DNA of 10,693 nucleotides. It comes from Comamonadaceae bacterium CG_4_10_14_3_um_filter_60_75. GTDB lineage: Bacteria > Pseudomonadota > Gammaproteobacteria > Burkholderiales > Burkholderiaceae_C. Of the stretch, positions 1 through 6,543 are shown piece by piece (positions within the stretch are counted from its first letter, which is position 1; each line of letters opens with the position of its first letter). A program made the position numbers and the translations under genes. The stretch spans positions 1 to 10,693 of the forward strand of contig PFKL01000078.1 in NCBI GenBank assembly GCA_002784245.1. Direction: 5' to 3'. Under the pieces are notes generated by a model. It was given only the letters and a program-made list of their open reading frames with translations. It ran no database searches and had not been told where the DNA came from.

Positions 1-1467
1 CTTGAGGTGCTGGCGCAACAGCGCCACATCGTCGGGCTTCTGGACAAACGACAAGCCCACCATGTCGGCCTCCATCGCCACGACAGAGAGGTCTTCCAGG
101 TCTTTGTCAGTTAACGCGGGCAGGTTCAGCTGGCTGTCTGGCAGGTTGATGCCTTTGTCGGCTCCCAGCTTCTCGCCGCCGTCACGTGCATGGGTGATTT
201 CAATGTCAAGCCAGTCGGGTGTTACCGAGCGGATCACGCCGCCAATGCGGCCGTCGTCAAACCAGATGCGTTCACCTACCTGAACCTGCTCGAATATCTG
301 CGGCAGCGTGCAGGAAATGGTGGCCATGTCGCTGTCGTCATCCTCCTCGTGCCCTGTGCCGGGTTGCTGTGTCGATGACCCCTGCCTGGTCAAACGCAGC
401 ATCTCGCCGCGGTGCAGGTGCAAGGTGCCAGGACGCCGCTCGATTTGGCAGACCAGGGTCGAATGCTTTCTGCTGTCGTGGCCGGTGTCGATGTAAAAAA
501 TGGTCTCGGGGGTCAGGTACGCGGTCTGCAGACTTTCGGCAATGGCGCCGCTGTGGTCAATGTGCACCACCAGTAAATGCCGCTTGGCACCACGTGCGTC
601 AAAAAACTCGATGTTGGAGCCTACCTTGAGGCGATCAAGCCAGATTTCCCATACGCCGATACTGGCGTCGACACCATTGAGGTCATCGGCCCCGCAGATG
701 GGGTGCAGCCGCAGCCGTGCCGGGCGGAACACCCGTCCGAGGTCGTCCTTGCCTGGCTTGAGCTTGAGTACCGGTGCTTGCAGCGGCAAATCACCGGTTC
801 TTATTTTTGGCCCGCCCAGGTCCATCAGCAGCTTGACGCGGCGCTGTGCTGCCTTGGCAGCGCGCTGGACGTTGGCCGCCATCGTGCGCCAGTCACTGGG
901 GGTGTCGTGCGCGCAATTGATGCGTGCCACGTCCATCCCTGCGTGGACCAGCTTGTGCACGATGCTGTAGTCATTGGCGGCTTCACTGGGCAAGGTGACC
1001 ATGATCCGCACAGGCCGGTTGGGCTCGGCCGGGCCAAGCAGTTTGCTGGTGTGCTTTTTCAACAGCTCACGGCTGCTGACACTGCCTGCTGGCTCATCGG
1101 CCGACTTGCTTTGCCATGGCTGGCCTGTCAGGTGGTGCAGGATACCCAGTACCTTGTCCAGGTTGGCCAATACGTGGGATTCCGATCGTCCCAGGGACGA
1201 CAGGCCAATCCAGGCCAGTTGGTCCTGCAGCCGGCGCAAGTCAACACTGCGCAGGGTCAGGTAATGAACCAGGTTGCGCGCGCTTTGCTGGTTCTCGGGC
1301 AGCACCTGGTCAATCGCGTTTTTCAGGCTGGCTTCGCGTTCCAGCATGGCGCGGCGCAGTTGCCAGAGCTGGCGGATGAGGTCGAGACAGATCTCGTTGT
1401 TCCAGTTGGAGGGCAGGCGATTAACCTCGGTCTCGGGCGACTTCAAAAGAGCGGGTTGGGCATTCAT
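1..1467 (-). CDS. Atypical pyruvate kinase-like protein, C-terminus cut by window edge
   Basis: Pyruvate kinase converts phosphoenolpyruvate and ADP to pyruvate and ATP in the cytoplasm. The frame is open from ATG at 1467 to base 1 (489 residues seen). Family motifs are ARINCAHD (181-188, for the usual ARxNFSHG), MDLGGPKIRTG (215-225, for DTKGPEIRTG), VGERIWFDDGRIGG (B-domain strand) and INLPDSQLNLPALTDKDLEDL-like sequence near 437-457, followed by MVGLSFVQ. The Lys in the SKIEN motif and the C-terminal domain lie beyond the window. Odd points: about 150 residues precede the barrel, rich in predicted helix, and the B-domain region is roughly 110 residues longer than usual, including an acidic patch (HEEDDDSD). 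Substitutions at potassium-site positions are described in the findings. It follows ppx by 41 bases on the same strand. No clear ribosome site precedes the ATG; an in-frame GTG lies seven codons upstream. The family is clear; catalytic activity is inferred. Confidence 0.82.
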   Translation of the reverse strand, partial: MNAQPALLKSPETEVNRLPSNWNNEICLDLIRQLWQLRRAMLEREASLKNAIDQVLPENQQSARNLVHYLTLRSVDLRRLQDQLAWIGLSSLGRSESHVLANLDKVLGILHHLTGQPWQSKSADEPAGSVSSRELLKKHTSKLLGPAEPNRPVRIMVTLPSEAANDYSIVHKLVHAGMDVARINCAHDTPSDWRTMAANVQRAAKAAQRRVKLLMDLGGPKIRTGDLPLQAPVLKLKPGKDDLGRVFRPARLRLHPICGADDLNGVDASIGVWEIWLDRLKVGSNIEFFDARGAKRHLLVVHIDHSGAIAESLQTAYLTPETIFYIDTGHDSRKHSTLVCQIERRPGTLHLHRGEMLRLTRQGSSTQQPGTGHEEDDDSDMATISCTLPQIFEQVQVGERIWFDDGRIGGVIRSVTPDWLDIEITHARDGGEKLGADKGINLPDSQLNLPALTDKDLEDLSVVAMEADMVGLSFVQKPDDVALLRQHLK

Positions 1468-1508
1468 GCCCCGGTTATACCGACGCACTGTGAAAAATTC
1501 GTGACAAA

Positions 1509-3002
1509 TCAGCGCACAGTCAGTTCAAATGTCCAGCTCGTCTTTAGCCACGACTGCGCTTCCTGGCGCAGCAGGTGGGTAGATTGCGGGAAGCGCTGCG
1601 CCCAGTCGGCGGTGATGCTCAATACAAAGCGCTGTCGCTGGGCGTTGCAGCTGAGCTCCAGGCTCTGATCCTGCGGGTCGCGGCGGGCGTGGCACAGAAT
1701 GACTGCCAGCCGCAAGGCCAGCAGCAGTTTGATGAAATCGGCATCCTCAAAGTTGGCATCGAGCTTCTTGAGCTTGCCGCGATGGCCGAGCACCAGCAGA
1801 CCGAGCCGGTACAACTCGGGCAGGCTAAAGCCCATCATGTCGGCATTTTCAAGGATGTAGGCGCCATGCTTGTGGTAGTCACTGCATGAAATGGCGTTGC
1901 CAATTTCGTGCAACGTCGCCGCCCAGCCCAATTTGCGTTTGAGTTCTGCCGCACGGGGCGTTGTCTCGGGCATGATTTGCGCCAACAGGTGCCCGGCCAC
2001 CTGACTGACACGACGGCCTTGGGCGCTGTCGACGGCAAACTTCTGCGCCAAACGTTGCACCGAAACATCACGCGCGTCGGTCAGGTTGGCATCGCGCTCC
2101 ACCATCTCCAGCAGCACGCCATGGCGCAGCGCGCCCAAGGCCAGGGTGAGTGTGTCGATCTGCAGTAACTCCATGAGACCGCGCAAGATGCTGACGCCCC
2201 CGCTGATGACCGCGCGGCGGTCGTCTTTCAGGCCGTCAAGCTGAACCTTGTAGGCGTTGCCTGCGCGCAGCAGACTTTTTACCAGCCAATTCAGACCGTC
2301 GCGGGTGATGGTGCCCTCTGGCCAGCCACCCAGCATCAAAATGTCAGCCACCGCACCGACCGTGCCCGATGCACCGTAGGCTACATCCCACAGCTTGCGT
2401 GGGTACGTGGTTAGCGCCTCTTCGAGCACCGCCTGGGCGGCGATTTCAGCACGGTACAAATTCTGTTCGGTGAATTCACCACCGGGGAAATAGCGCATCG
2501 ACCACGCCACACTGCCCACTCGATACGAGGCGGTGTGCAAGGCTTGGGGGCCAGCGCCCAGCACCATTTCGGTGGAACGCCCGCCAATGTCGATCACCAA
2601 ACGGCGCTCGGCGCTTTGCGGCAGCATGTGCACCACGCCCTGGTAAATCAGCCGTGCCTCTTCGGTGCCGGCGATCACTTCGATGGGGAAGCCCAGAATG
2701 GCGCAGCCGCGCTGGATGAATTCATCACGGTTTTTGGCTTCGCGCAGCGTCTGGGTCGCTACCGCGCGCACCTGCTCGGGTTTGAAACCGGCCAGGCGTT
2801 CGGCAAAACGTGCCAGACATTCCCAACCACGCGCCATGACCTCGGGCGACAGACACCGCTCTTCGTCGAACCCGTTGCCCAGGCGCACCGTCTCTTTGAG
2901 GTAGTCGACACGCTGGATTTGACCGTGGTCATAGCGACCCACTTCCAGTCGAAAGCTGTTGGAGCCCAGGTCAATGGCTGCCAGAAAAGTACCGTTGTTC
3001 AT
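1509..3002 (-). CDS. ppx: Exopolyphosphatase (Ppx/GppA family)
   Basis: Hydrolyses terminal phosphates from inorganic polyphosphate (or, in the GppA branch, pppGpp) in the cytoplasm. The 497 residues have the full two-domain layout. The actin-like N-terminal part carries AAIDLGSNSFRLEVGR (8-23), GTEEARLIYQG around Glu114/Glu115 (the position of the catalytic Glu of E. coli Ppx), the second phosphate loop DIGGRSTE (138-145), YGASGTVGA, and VISGGVSILRG with LALGALRHGVL. The C-terminal part is HD-like, with HEIG at His365 and YHKHGAYIL. Arg142 stands where most family members have Gly (DIGGGSTE). Length is typical of Ppx with its HD-like extension. ATG at 3002 is the natural start because the conserved N-terminal motif begins nine residues later. 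It starts 9 bases after the stop of the acyltransferase gene and is probably cotranscribed with it. Ppx versus GppA cannot be settled by eye; Ppx is favoured. Confidence 0.93.
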   Translation of the reverse strand: MNNGTFLAAIDLGSNSFRLEVGRYDHGQIQRVDYLKETVRLGNGFDEERCLSPEVMARGWECLARFAERLAGFKPEQVRAVATQTLREAKNRDEFIQRGCAILGFPIEVIAGTEEARLIYQGVVHMLPQSAERRLVIDIGGRSTEMVLGAGPQALHTASYRVGSVAWSMRYFPGGEFTEQNLYRAEIAAQAVLEEALTTYPRKLWDVAYGASGTVGAVADILMLGGWPEGTITRDGLNWLVKSLLRAGNAYKVQLDGLKDDRRAVISGGVSILRGLMELLQIDTLTLALGALRHGVLLEMVERDANLTDARDVSVQRLAQKFAVDSAQGRRVSQVAGHLLAQIMPETTPRAAELKRKLGWAATLHEIGNAISCSDYHKHGAYILENADMMGFSLPELYRLGLLVLGHRGKLKKLDANFEDADFIKLLLALRLAVILCHARRDPQDQSLELSCNAQRQRFVLSITADWAQRFPQSTHLLRQEAQSWLKTSWTFELTVR

Positions 3003-3011
3003 CGCTTGAGT

Positions 3012-3752
3012 TTAAAGAAGTTTGACGATGCTCTCGCGCACAGCGCTCGCCAGCCGCCGCCGATCAAAGCCCTGTGCCAGCACCGGCTCACCAAAGCTGA
3101 GCTTGGCACGCAGCGGCGGGGCAGTCAGGGTGCGCCAGATCGCGCCGAACAAGGTGTCGTCGCCAATGTAGCAAGGTGCCAGACTGGGCTGCTGTGTGCA
3201 CCTATCTTGATACTGCAAGGCCACAGCTTGTACCGGCACCTCGGCGCTGACCGCCGCCTGAAACAGGTTGGCATGAAACGGCAACACCTGCAGCCCATTG
3301 CTGGTGGTGCCTTCCGCAAAGATGGCCAGCGTGGCGCCCTGGCGCAGGTGTTCGGTCATCTGCTGCACCACGCGCACCGCGTCGCGCGGCGACTGGCGTG
3401 AAATGAACAGCGTGCCGGTGGCGGTGGCCAGGGTGCCGATCAGCGGCCACTGCCGCACCTCGGACTTGGCGACAAAGCGGCACGGGCAGGTCGCCAGGAT
3501 CACATAAACGTCCAGCCACGACACATGGTTGGCTGCCAGCAGCGTTGAACCCTCTACGGACGGCCTGCCAACTACTTCTAAATGAATAGCTGTATGCGCA
3601 AGTAAATCAAGGGCCCAAGCCTGAATTGCCTTGTTTTTTTGGAACGCAGACCAGCGTGGGAAAAACCAGACGAGCGTAAAAAAACCGCGCGCGATATGCC
3701 ACATCAGGCAGAGCAAACGCCAGCTGGCAACCAATTGAACGGGTAATCTCAT
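3012..3752 (-). CDS. plsC: 1-acyl-sn-glycerol-3-phosphate acyltransferase (PlsC/LPLAT family)
   Basis: Probably acylates lysophosphatidic acid to phosphatidic acid at the inner face of the cytoplasmic membrane. With ATG at 3752 the protein has 246 residues. A hydrophobic N-terminus (about 5-34, membrane-associated) is followed by the acyltransferase motifs NHVSWLD (catalytic HX4D: His76, Asp81), FISRQ, and FAEGTTSNG (substrate-binding EGT, Glu147). An alternative GTG start at 3770 adds six residues, but they lie inside the terminator hairpin and its U-tract, so the ATG is preferred. No Shine-Dalgarno sequence precedes either start. Residues 41-61 are encoded by a patch of A/T-ending codons (16 of 21) unlike the rest of the gene; it contains a repeat-like stretch shared with polA. 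ppx follows after 9 bases. The family is certain; the exact acyl acceptor (lysophosphatidate or, for example, lyso-ornithine lipid) is not shown by the sequence. Confidence 0.88.
   Translation of the reverse strand: MRLPVQLVASWRLLCLMWHIARGFFTLVWFFPRWSAFQKNKAIQAWALDLLAHTAIHLEVVGRPSVEGSTLLAANHVSWLDVYVILATCPCRFVAKSEVRQWPLIGTLATATGTLFISRQSPRDAVRVVQQMTEHLRQGATLAIFAEGTTSNGLQVLPFHANLFQAAVSAEVPVQAVALQYQDRCTQQPSLAPCYIGDDTLFGAIWRTLTAPPLRAKLSFGEPVLAQGFDRRRLASAVRESIVKLL
3586..3621. repeat. Repeat-like stretch in plsC, matching one in polA
   Basis: This 36-base stretch begins ATAGCTGT, followed two bases later by GCGCAA. It aligns without gaps to 8711-8746 with 24 of 36 identities by eye. It lies in a longer low-GC3 patch (3570-3632) of the acyltransferase gene. 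From memory, Comamonadaceae genomes carry many dispersed copies of a short repeat containing an AGCTAT core next to GCGC; I infer this is a degenerate copy. It is read in frame and does not seem to lengthen the protein compared with relatives, so convergence is possible. Confidence 0.4.
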
Positions 3753-3788
3753 AAAAAAGCCGCATCGCACGTTGCCGTTGCGATGCGG
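3753..3788 (-). terminator. Rho-independent terminator of the thrB / PhoX-like operon
   Basis: A perfect 10-bp stem is formed by CCGCATCGCA (3760-3769) and TGCGATGCGG (3779-3788) with a 9-base loop. The six A residues at 3753-3758 become a U6 tract right after the hairpin in minus-strand RNA, one base beyond the stem. It lies 15 bases past the stop codon of the PhoX-like gene and so ends that transcript. The U-tract directly abuts the ATG of the acyltransferase gene at 3752. Confidence 0.87.
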
Positions 3789-3803
3789 TCAAGCTCCCAA
3801 CCT

Positions 3804-5705
3804 TTACTTGACGGCAGGCAGTCCGCCCAGGTAACCCACCGGCGCGTGGAACACGTTGATACGGTCCCTGAGCTGTTTGGCCAGATCAGCCGGCACGGTC
3901 TTGGCAAAGTCTCCCCAGTGCTGATTGTTGGCCATGATGTAGGCGTGACCGTCCAGGTTGTCAAGCACCTGCAAGCCGGTGTTTTCAGCGCCCGCCACCG
4001 AGCTCAGGATGCGGCTGAGTTTTTTGGTGTCGACGTTGTAAGCCCACAGGTAGTTGTTGGTGTGGATCAGCGAGTCTTCGCCAATGAACAGCGTGCGCAT
4101 GCCTTCCGAGTAAAACAGGTTGTCGGGTTGGGCAATGCGTTCATCGTCAGCGGTATTGCCTTTGGCGTCGGGCTGGGGCAAATCCAGACCCAGCAGCGCC
4201 GGCTCGACGTACATTTGCGTAGCGACAAAATCAGAGGCAATTGGTGCGCCGTTCTGGTCGCGCTGGCCACCCGCCAGGTCAGCGGTGTAGGTGGCACCGG
4301 CTTCCACTTGGGGCAGGCGGATGTGGTTGGCGGGTTCGTCCTTGCCGTCTTTCATGCTGTCACGAATGGCGGACATGGCCATGTAGAGCTTTTTGTCTTT
4401 GGCGTTGATCGCCACGCCTTCGTATTTGGTGAACTCGGTGGTGGCACCCATCAGCGCGGCCATGCGGCGGGTTTCCAGGAAAGCAGCAGCTTTTTCTTTG
4501 CCGGGTTTGACCTTCAGACATTCGTCTTCCTTGGAGCCGCTGCGCACGCGGGTAAAGCTGGCCGGGCAACTGCCAGCGGTCGGTGTCGCCACCTCAAAGA
4601 TGTCGGCAAAAGTGTGGCTGTCAGCCAGCGCCTTGACCTCGTCGCTGGTGGCGTGGCCCAGTTTGACCCAGCTCAGGTTGGCACGGCCGCCACCCTGGTC
4701 GCTGGTCTGGTTCCACTTGGCGGCGTACAAGCTGCCGCTGTCCAGATTGCCCCGGGCATCGCCCACGTACATGGCCATCAGGCCATAGGTGCCGTCGTCA
4801 CCCAGGTAAGCGGTCTTGCCGTCGGGTGCCAGGCGAGTCAGCTCCCAGGTGCCGCGCCCCATGGCGTAATGTTTGCTGACCACGGTGTTGCCGGTGGCAC
4901 GCACGGCAACCTCAGGGATGTAGCCGTAGTGGTAGGGGTTGGCAGGCTTGCCGTCCAGGTAGAGCTCGGTCATGGCTTTCAGGCCGGCAGCGAGTTTGGG
5001 CGCGTTTTTGCTGCTGGGGTTGTACTGCAGGTCGTAATCTTCTTCCGAGCCCAGGTGGGTATTCCACGGCGTTTGGGAGCCAGCGCAGGCGATCCACAGG
5101 CCATCAACCCCCGAGAAATCGACCGGGTTTTGCTTGACCACGCTGAGTTGCCCATCTTTGGCTTGCTTGAGTTCGGTCAGCGTCATGCCCATGGGTGCGC
5201 GGCTGTACCAGCCCTTGACCTTGCGCGCTTCGGTTTTGTCAGACAGCAGCCAGTCGTATTCGTAATGCGTCACCATGAACAGCTTGTCGCCCACGGCCAG
5301 CAGGCTGTTGGCGTCGGGTGTTTCAGCCACCAGCGGTTGGCCCATCGGGTCTTTCAGGGCTTGCATCTTGTGGTCAAACAATTGGCCTGCCGGGTGCTTG
5401 ATGCCCTTGACGTCGTTGATCTTGTCGTCTACCGAGAACAAGGTGTGGAACTGCAGCGGGTAGGTTTTGACGCTGCCGTCCTGGTAGGTGACCTTGGCGA
5501 CCGAACTGGAATAGGTGCTGGCCATTTTGTCTACCTCGGCAGCAGACGGTGCCGGGGTGTGGCTGAACTCGACCGACGTGACGGCGGACGCCTTTGGAGT
5601 TGACGACGAGGTCTGGGTGGTCTGGTTGGCACAACCAGCCAGGGCTGCAGCAAGCGCGGCAGCCGTCAAACTCAAGTGAAACGGGAAACGATGGTTTGAT
5701 TGCAC
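3804..5705 (-). CDS. PhoX-like (DUF839) phosphatase, predicted lipoprotein
   Basis: Resembles the PhoX alkaline phosphatase family (DUF839, COG3211), calcium/iron-dependent enzymes releasing phosphate from phosphoesters outside the cytoplasm. Supporting motifs are CAGSQTPWNTHLGSEED (Cys207 to Asp223, the family's CAGGxTPWGTWLTCEE block), a RGTWELTRLAPDGKTAYLG segment, KYEGVAINAKDKKLYMAMS (about 425-445) and PDNLFYSEGMRTLFIGED (about 520-540). I chose GTG at 5705 because GGAG lies six bases upstream; it gives 633 residues with a clean lipoprotein signal ending in LAGC (Cys25). An ATG at 5717 would add four residues, has no ribosome site and overlaps a small hairpin. A Ser/Thr-rich tether follows Cys25. 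PhoX proteins normally use a Tat signal; no twin arginine is seen here. It follows the BPSS1780-type gene by 52 bases and ends at the strong terminator. The family call is good; activity is inferred. Confidence 0.83.
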   Translation of the reverse strand: MQSNHRFPFHLSLTAAALAAALAGCANQTTQTSSSTPKASAVTSVEFSHTPAPSAAEVDKMASTYSSSVAKVTYQDGSVKTYPLQFHTLFSVDDKINDVKGIKHPAGQLFDHKMQALKDPMGQPLVAETPDANSLLAVGDKLFMVTHYEYDWLLSDKTEARKVKGWYSRAPMGMTLTELKQAKDGQLSVVKQNPVDFSGVDGLWIACAGSQTPWNTHLGSEEDYDLQYNPSSKNAPKLAAGLKAMTELYLDGKPANPYHYGYIPEVAVRATGNTVVSKHYAMGRGTWELTRLAPDGKTAYLGDDGTYGLMAMYVGDARGNLDSGSLYAAKWNQTSDQGGGRANLSWVKLGHATSDEVKALADSHTFADIFEVATPTAGSCPASFTRVRSGSKEDECLKVKPGKEKAAAFLETRRMAALMGATTEFTKYEGVAINAKDKKLYMAMSAIRDSMKDGKDEPANHIRLPQVEAGATYTADLAGGQRDQNGAPIASDFVATQMYVEPALLGLDLPQPDAKGNTADDERIAQPDNLFYSEGMRTLFIGEDSLIHTNNYLWAYNVDTKKLSRILSSVAGAENTGLQVLDNLDGHAYIMANNQHWGDFAKTVPADLAKQLRDRINVFHAPVGYLGGLPAVK

Positions 5706-5711
5706 AAAACA

Positions 5712-5715
5712 CTCC
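5712..5715 (-). promoter_or_regulatory. Ribosome binding site deciding the GTG start of the PhoX-like gene
   Basis: GGAG on the minus strand stands six bases before GTG at 5705-5703, and no such site precedes the in-frame ATG at 5717. The resulting N-terminus is a textbook lipoprotein signal, which supports this choice. Confidence 0.6.
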
Positions 5716-5719
5716 ATGC

Positions 5720-5734
5720 GGGTTGAAAAAACCC
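5720..5734 (-). other. Small hairpin in the leader of the PhoX-like gene
   Basis: GGGTT (5720-5724) and AACCC (5730-5734) pair around a five-base loop. The pairing can extend with a one-base bulge to TGC/GCA (5717-5719 with 5737-5739), which would bury the ATG at 5717. It sits just upstream of the GGAG site in the 52-base spacer after the BPSS1780-type gene. In minus-strand RNA the T-run is inside the loop rather than after the stem, so it is not a terminator. A role as RNA-processing or translation-control element is only a guess. Confidence 0.4.
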
Positions 5735-5757
5735 ACGCAGTGTGCTTTGCGAATGTG

Positions 5758-6543
5758 TCAGTTTTTTGACGCGGGATCCACGGGCACCTCAAAGCTGTCG
5801 CGGTAAGTGAAATACAGCGAGGTGAAGAACATCGAGGCCACAAACAGCAGCGTGGGCATCAGCATCACGCCCAGCATGGTCGGGGCGTCGAGCATGCCCG
5901 AGATTGCAATGATCAGCACGACCACGCCGATCATCAACGCCATCCAGGCCAGCGCAAAAACTGTTAACGCCCAGAAGTTACGAAAACACGCCACAAAGCT
6001 GAAGAACATGGCTTTCAGCGGCGGGATGTCCTGCCAGTAAACCAGCGCTGGCGCGTGCCAGAAGGTCAGTGACAGCGGCAGGTGCAGGCCAATGAACGTC
6101 CACATGGCGCCCAGGAAACCGTTCGACTCCATAAACTCCTTGGCCGGTACCTGGCCACCCAGGTACATGCGGGCAAAGCCGCCGCCGTCGACCAGATACG
6201 ACGCGCCCATGGCACACAAAAAACCGCTCGCGTACAGGCCGCCCAGCAGCAGCATGGCGCGCAGCTTGACCGGTCCGGCGCGAAAGCCGCTGAGCAAAAT
6301 CAGCGGCATCGGAAACTTCCCCTGGGTTGCCTCGCGCGTGGCGACCATCAGGCCGAGTGTGATCGCCGGCAGCAGCGTCATGGCCACCGGCAAACCAATC
6401 AGCGGCACCATGGTGGCCACCGACATCAGCGCCATGAACATGAAAAACAACCCGGCCAGCGCCAGCGGTTGCTTTAAAAAAGTCTGGATGCCCAGTCGGA
6501 CCCAAAGCGCACCGGTACCAGCGCTGACCAATTTTAATTTCAT
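5758..6543 (-). CDS. BPSS1780-family integral membrane protein
   Basis: The function of this family is not known; it is a conserved inner-membrane protein of Burkholderiales, recognised from its overall sequence. The 261 residues hold about six hydrophobic segments: two near 25-70 (LAGLFFMFMALMS and VAMTLLPAITLGLMVA), one near 93-115, one near 138-165 (FLGAMWTFIGLHLPLSL), one long segment near 185-215 containing ALTVFALAWMALMIGVVV, and one near 220-245. A conserved-looking charged stretch (ATREATQGKFP) lies between the second and third. Its ATG overlaps the thrB stop codon in an ATGA arrangement, so translation is probably coupled. AGGTG lies about four bases before the start. The coupling to thrB says little about its job, since threonine synthesis needs no such membrane protein; it may just share the transcript. 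Confidence 0.8.
   Translation of the reverse strand: MKLKLVSAGTGALWVRLGIQTFLKQPLALAGLFFMFMALMSVATMVPLIGLPVAMTLLPAITLGLMVATREATQGKFPMPLILLSGFRAGPVKLRAMLLLGGLYASGFLCAMGASYLVDGGGFARMYLGGQVPAKEFMESNGFLGAMWTFIGLHLPLSLTFWHAPALVYWQDIPPLKAMFFSFVACFRNFWALTVFALAWMALMIGVVVLIIAISGMLDAPTMLGVMLMPTLLFVASMFFTSLYFTYRDSFEVPVDPASKN

Noticed and set aside
1470..1480. Small palindrome CGGTTATACCG between ppx and the pyruvate kinase-like gene
   Set aside because: The stem is only four base pairs with no T-run; too weak to call a terminator or operator.
577..1668. 363-codon plus-strand open frame opposite the pyruvate kinase-like gene
   Set aside because: The opposite strand carries pyruvate kinase motifs across the same bases; the plus frame shows no domain and runs past the gene boundary into ppx.
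2535..3401. 288-codon plus-strand open frame across ppx and plsC
   Set aside because: It is antisense to two genes with well-conserved motifs and has no recognisable domain.
3634..3640. Run of seven T (seven A in the plsC mRNA) as a frameshift site
   Set aside because: The frame is intact on both sides and no slippery heptamer with downstream stem is evident; a frameshift would only truncate the protein.
3753..3770. Upstream GTG start for the acyltransferase gene (3770)
   Set aside because: The six added codons lie in the terminator stem and U-tract and have no ribosome site; the ATG at 3752 gives a normal N-terminus.
3783..5603. 606-codon plus-strand open frame opposite the PhoX-like gene
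   Set aside because: It is the antisense of a gene with clear family motifs. Long antisense frames are expected with strong GC3 bias, and the translation (runs of Val, Gly, His and Gln) resembles no protein.
5718..5843. Upstream extension of the PhoX-like gene to 5843
   Set aside because: It overlaps the BPSS1780-type gene and puts an unrelated stretch in front of a good lipoprotein signal.
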